A stretch of DNA of 7,194 nucleotides, from positions 1 to 7,194 of the forward strand of contig JAKVCF010000118.1 in NCBI GenBank assembly GCA_022447335.1, written 5' to 3'. Of this stretch, positions 5,784-7,194 are shown piece by piece. The notes below the pieces were generated by a model. It saw only the letters and a program-made list of their open reading frames with translations, was not told the DNA's origin and did not search any database. The DNA is from Planctomycetota bacterium. GTDB lineage: Bacteria; Planctomycetota; UBA1135. Each line of letters starts with the position of its first letter. Position 1 is the first letter of the stretch. Position numbers and translations under genes: made by a program.

Positions 5784-5815
5784 CCAGCCAGAGACCGGCC
5801 CGGCTTCTCTTCTGG
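5784..5815 (+). other. Imperfect hairpin between the kinase gene and recA
   Basis: CCAG (5784-5787) can pair with CTGG (5812-5815), AGAG (5790-5793) with CTCT (5805-5810 region), and CCG with CGG around a three-base tip, with small internal loops. It begins directly after the kinase stop. No T-run follows, so it is not a convincing intrinsic terminator. The rest of the 113-base gap holds a TACACT -10-like hexamer (5863-5868), too weak to call, and no recognised SOS box. Confidence 0.3.
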
Positions 5816-5895
5816 ATGTCCGAGATTTCGGCTGCGGTGTGGAATGCGCCGCCGCCACTCTCTACACTCACTTTTGACGGAGGCACATCCCAATA

Positions 5896-7032
5896 ATGGC
5901 TACCCGCAAAAAATCATCTCCAAGCTCGAATCGCGCCAGCGCGATCCAGGCGGCCCTCGCCGCCATCTCCAAAAACCACGGCGAAGAAGCTGTCATGGAC
6001 ATGTCGCAGAAGTCCATCGGCCCTATCGCCGGCATCGCTACCGGTTCGCTCGGCCTCGACGCCGCTCTCGGCGGCAAGGGCCTCCCGCGCGGTCGCGTAA
6101 TTGAGCTCTACGGCCCCGAGTCTTCCGGAAAGTCCACCTTGGCCATGTCCGTAGTCGCCCAAGCTCAAAAAACCGGCGGCTTTGCTGTCTACATCGACGC
6201 CGAACACGCCTTCGATCCCGAGTACGCCCAAAAGCTCGGCATCTCTCTCAGCGGTGACAAGTTCCTACTGTCGCAACCCTCGTCCGGCGAAGAAGGCCTC
6301 GATATTTGCGAGCAGTTCGTTAAGTCCGAAGCCGTCGACGTGGTGGTAATCGACTCAGTTGCAGCACTGGTGCCCAACGCCGAACTGAAAGGCGAAATCG
6401 GAGATACTTTTGTCGGCGTACAGGCCCGCATGATGTCGCAGGCGCTACGCCGCCTGACCTCCGTCATTGGCAAGACCGACTGCGTAGTGATCTTCATCAA
6501 CCAGCTGCGCGAGAAGATCGGTGTCATGTTCGGTAACCCGGAAACTACTCCGGGCGGTCGCGCTCTGAAGTTCTACAGCTCGGTCAGAATCGATGTGCGC
6601 CGAATCGGCGCGCTCAAAAATGGTGACGAAATCGTCGGCAACCGCACCAAGGCCACCGTGGTCAAGAACAAAGTCGCGCCGCCCTTCCGCCGGACGGAGT
6701 TCGACATCCTGTACGGAACGGGCATCTCCTACGAAGGCGACGTCATTGACCTCGGCTTGCAGTACAATCTCGTCACCAAGTCGGGCGCTTGGTTCAGCTT
6801 TGCTCACCCCGAAAAGGGAGACATCCGTCTGGGGCAGGGCCGCGAGGCCGTACGTACTCTGCTGCGGGAAAACCCCGAACTCTGCGAAGAGATCGCGGAA
6901 TTCGTCCGTGAGGCGATGAACCCAGTCACTACCCCCGAGGCCACCGCGGCCAAGGGGCAGGCTAAGACTGCACCAGCAACCACGAAGAAGACCACCAAGA
7001 AGAGGGCGGCCGTGAAGGCCGTCAGCAAGTAA
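5896..7032 (+). CDS. recA: RecA recombinase
   Basis: RecA forms ATP-dependent filaments on single-stranded DNA, drives strand exchange in repair and recombination, and triggers LexA self-cleavage where LexA exists. The 378-residue protein is complete. Motifs in order: Walker A GPESSGKST at 73-81, AEHAFDPEYAQKLG, Walker B VVVIDS with Asp153, loop L1 around GDTFVGVQARMMSQALRRL, NQLREKIGVMFGNPETTPGG with loop L2, then ALKFYSSVRIDVRR and the C-terminal domain to about residue 342. The remaining 35 residues are an Ala/Thr/Lys-rich tail with no acidic run, unlike the acidic tail of E. coli RecA. GGAGG at 5879-5883 lies 12 bases before the ATG. I find no CTGT-N8-ACAG, GAAC-N7-GTTC or GAAC-N4-GTTC LexA box in the 113-base leader. 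A GC-rich non-coding tail follows the stop codon. Confidence 0.98.
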   Translation: MATRKKSSPSSNRASAIQAALAAISKNHGEEAVMDMSQKSIGPIAGIATGSLGLDAALGGKGLPRGRVIELYGPESSGKSTLAMSVVAQAQKTGGFAVYIDAEHAFDPEYAQKLGISLSGDKFLLSQPSSGEEGLDICEQFVKSEAVDVVVIDSVAALVPNAELKGEIGDTFVGVQARMMSQALRRLTSVIGKTDCVVIFINQLREKIGVMFGNPETTPGGRALKFYSSVRIDVRRIGALKNGDEIVGNRTKATVVKNKVAPPFRRTEFDILYGTGISYEGDVIDLGLQYNLVTKSGAWFSFAHPEKGDIRLGQGREAVRTLLRENPELCEEIAEFVREAMNPVTTPEATAAKGQAKTAPATTKKTTKKRAAVKAVSK

Positions 7033-7041
7033 GCCGGTCCC

Positions 7042-7073
7042 GGGGGGGGGGGGGGGGGCCCCCCCCCCCCCCC
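7042..7073. repeat. G17-C15 homopolymer palindrome downstream of recA
   Basis: Nine bases after the recA stop there is a run of 17 G (7042-7058) immediately followed by 15 C (7059-7073). The two runs are self-complementary and could extrude as a hairpin; the G run could also form a quadruplex. Such runs are prone to slippage and to sequencing or assembly error, so the exact length should not be trusted. Confidence 0.7.
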
Positions 7074-7078
7074 ACCCC

Positions 7079-7099
7079 AGGGGCCCCTTCGGGGCCCCT
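7079..7099 (+). terminator. GC-only hairpin, possible recA terminator
   Basis: AGGGGCCCC (7079-7087) and GGGGCCCCT (7091-7099) form a perfect 9-bp stem with the three-base loop TTC. It lies 47 bases after the recA stop. No T-run follows, so termination would be of the U-less kind or this is only a 3'-end stability element. Confidence 0.45.
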
Positions 7100-7116
7100 A
7101 GGGCCCAGGGACCCCT

Positions 7117-7190
7117 GAATCAGGACCAAGCCAAGAAACGGGACCAAGCCCAGAGAATCGGGACCATGCCCGGAACAAATCAGGAACAAC
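7117..7190. repeat. Degenerate short tandem repeat of about 20 bases at the window end
   Basis: A core GGACCA, or GGAACA in the last copy, recurs at 7123, 7141, 7161 and 7183, that is at steps of 18, 20 and 22 bases. Each is preceded by a close variant of GAATC and mostly followed by AGCC or TGCC. The copies differ in several bases and in length. The array may continue past the window. An inverted repeat CCTGAATCAGG (7114-7124) lies at its left end. I see no gene in 7033-7194. Confidence 0.5.
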
Positions 7191-7194
7191 TCCA

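Noticed and set aside
5475..5893. Minus-strand open frames opposite the kinase gene and recA leader
   Set aside because: Arg/Pro/Ser-rich shadow frames over a clear PfkB coding region.
6804..7028. Antisense open frame with a strongly hydrophobic N-terminus, like a small membrane protein
   Set aside because: It is the reverse complement of the Ala/Lys-rich RecA tail, where lysine codons read as Phe/Leu/Val; no ribosome-binding site and no independent support.
7117..7194. CRISPR array
   Set aside because: Units are only 18-22 bases, differ from each other, and there are no constant repeats with separate spacers.
7166..7194. Start of a next gene at the ATG at 7166 (MPGTNQEQL...)
   Set aside because: Only nine codons are visible, inside the repeat array, and without a clear ribosome-binding site; it cannot be supported.

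Overview
The window carries conserved bacterial chromosomal genes and no phage, plasmid or transposon genes. It is GC-rich. The tRNAs and tmRNA have encoded CCA ends. One protein has a lipobox signal peptide and several are multi-spanning membrane proteins, which suggests a Gram-negative-type (diderm) bacterium. I cannot fix the phylum by eye. The short tmRNA tag, the RecA with a lysine-rich tail and the lipoprotein / LPG-synthase-like / PfkB trio would fit a planctomycete-like or other less-studied lineage, but this is a guess.

Layout. (1) 1-588, minus strand: tRNA-Leu(CAG), tRNA-Trp(CCA) and the first 122 codons of rsmG (16S rRNA methyltransferase), probably one transcript from a promoter near 613-640. 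(2) 649-1540, plus strand: the trans-translation module, smpB followed 49 bases later by the tmRNA gene ssrA, with a visible pseudoknot, a tag reading frame ADNNYALAA and an intrinsic terminator. (3) 1554-2821, minus strand: sbtA-sbtB, a sodium-dependent bicarbonate transporter of the SbtA family and its PII-like partner, overlapping by ATGA. (4) 2911-5782, plus strand: a tightly packed three-gene operon of an unrecognised lipoprotein, an UPF0104 / LPG-synthase-TM-like membrane protein and a PfkB-family kinase. (5) 5896-7032, plus strand: recA, complete, with an unusual basic tail. (6) 7033-7194: no gene; a run of 17 G followed by 15 C, a GC-only hairpin and a short degenerate repeat of about 20 bases that reaches the window edge.

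How the genes work together: rsmG, the tRNAs and smpB-ssrA all serve translation and lie back to back around one 60-base divergent promoter region. SbtA and SbtB should form a regulated bicarbonate-uptake pair. The lipoprotein, membrane protein and kinase are probably co-translated, but their common task is unknown. The least explained parts are that trio and the sequence after recA; nothing here proves a new system.
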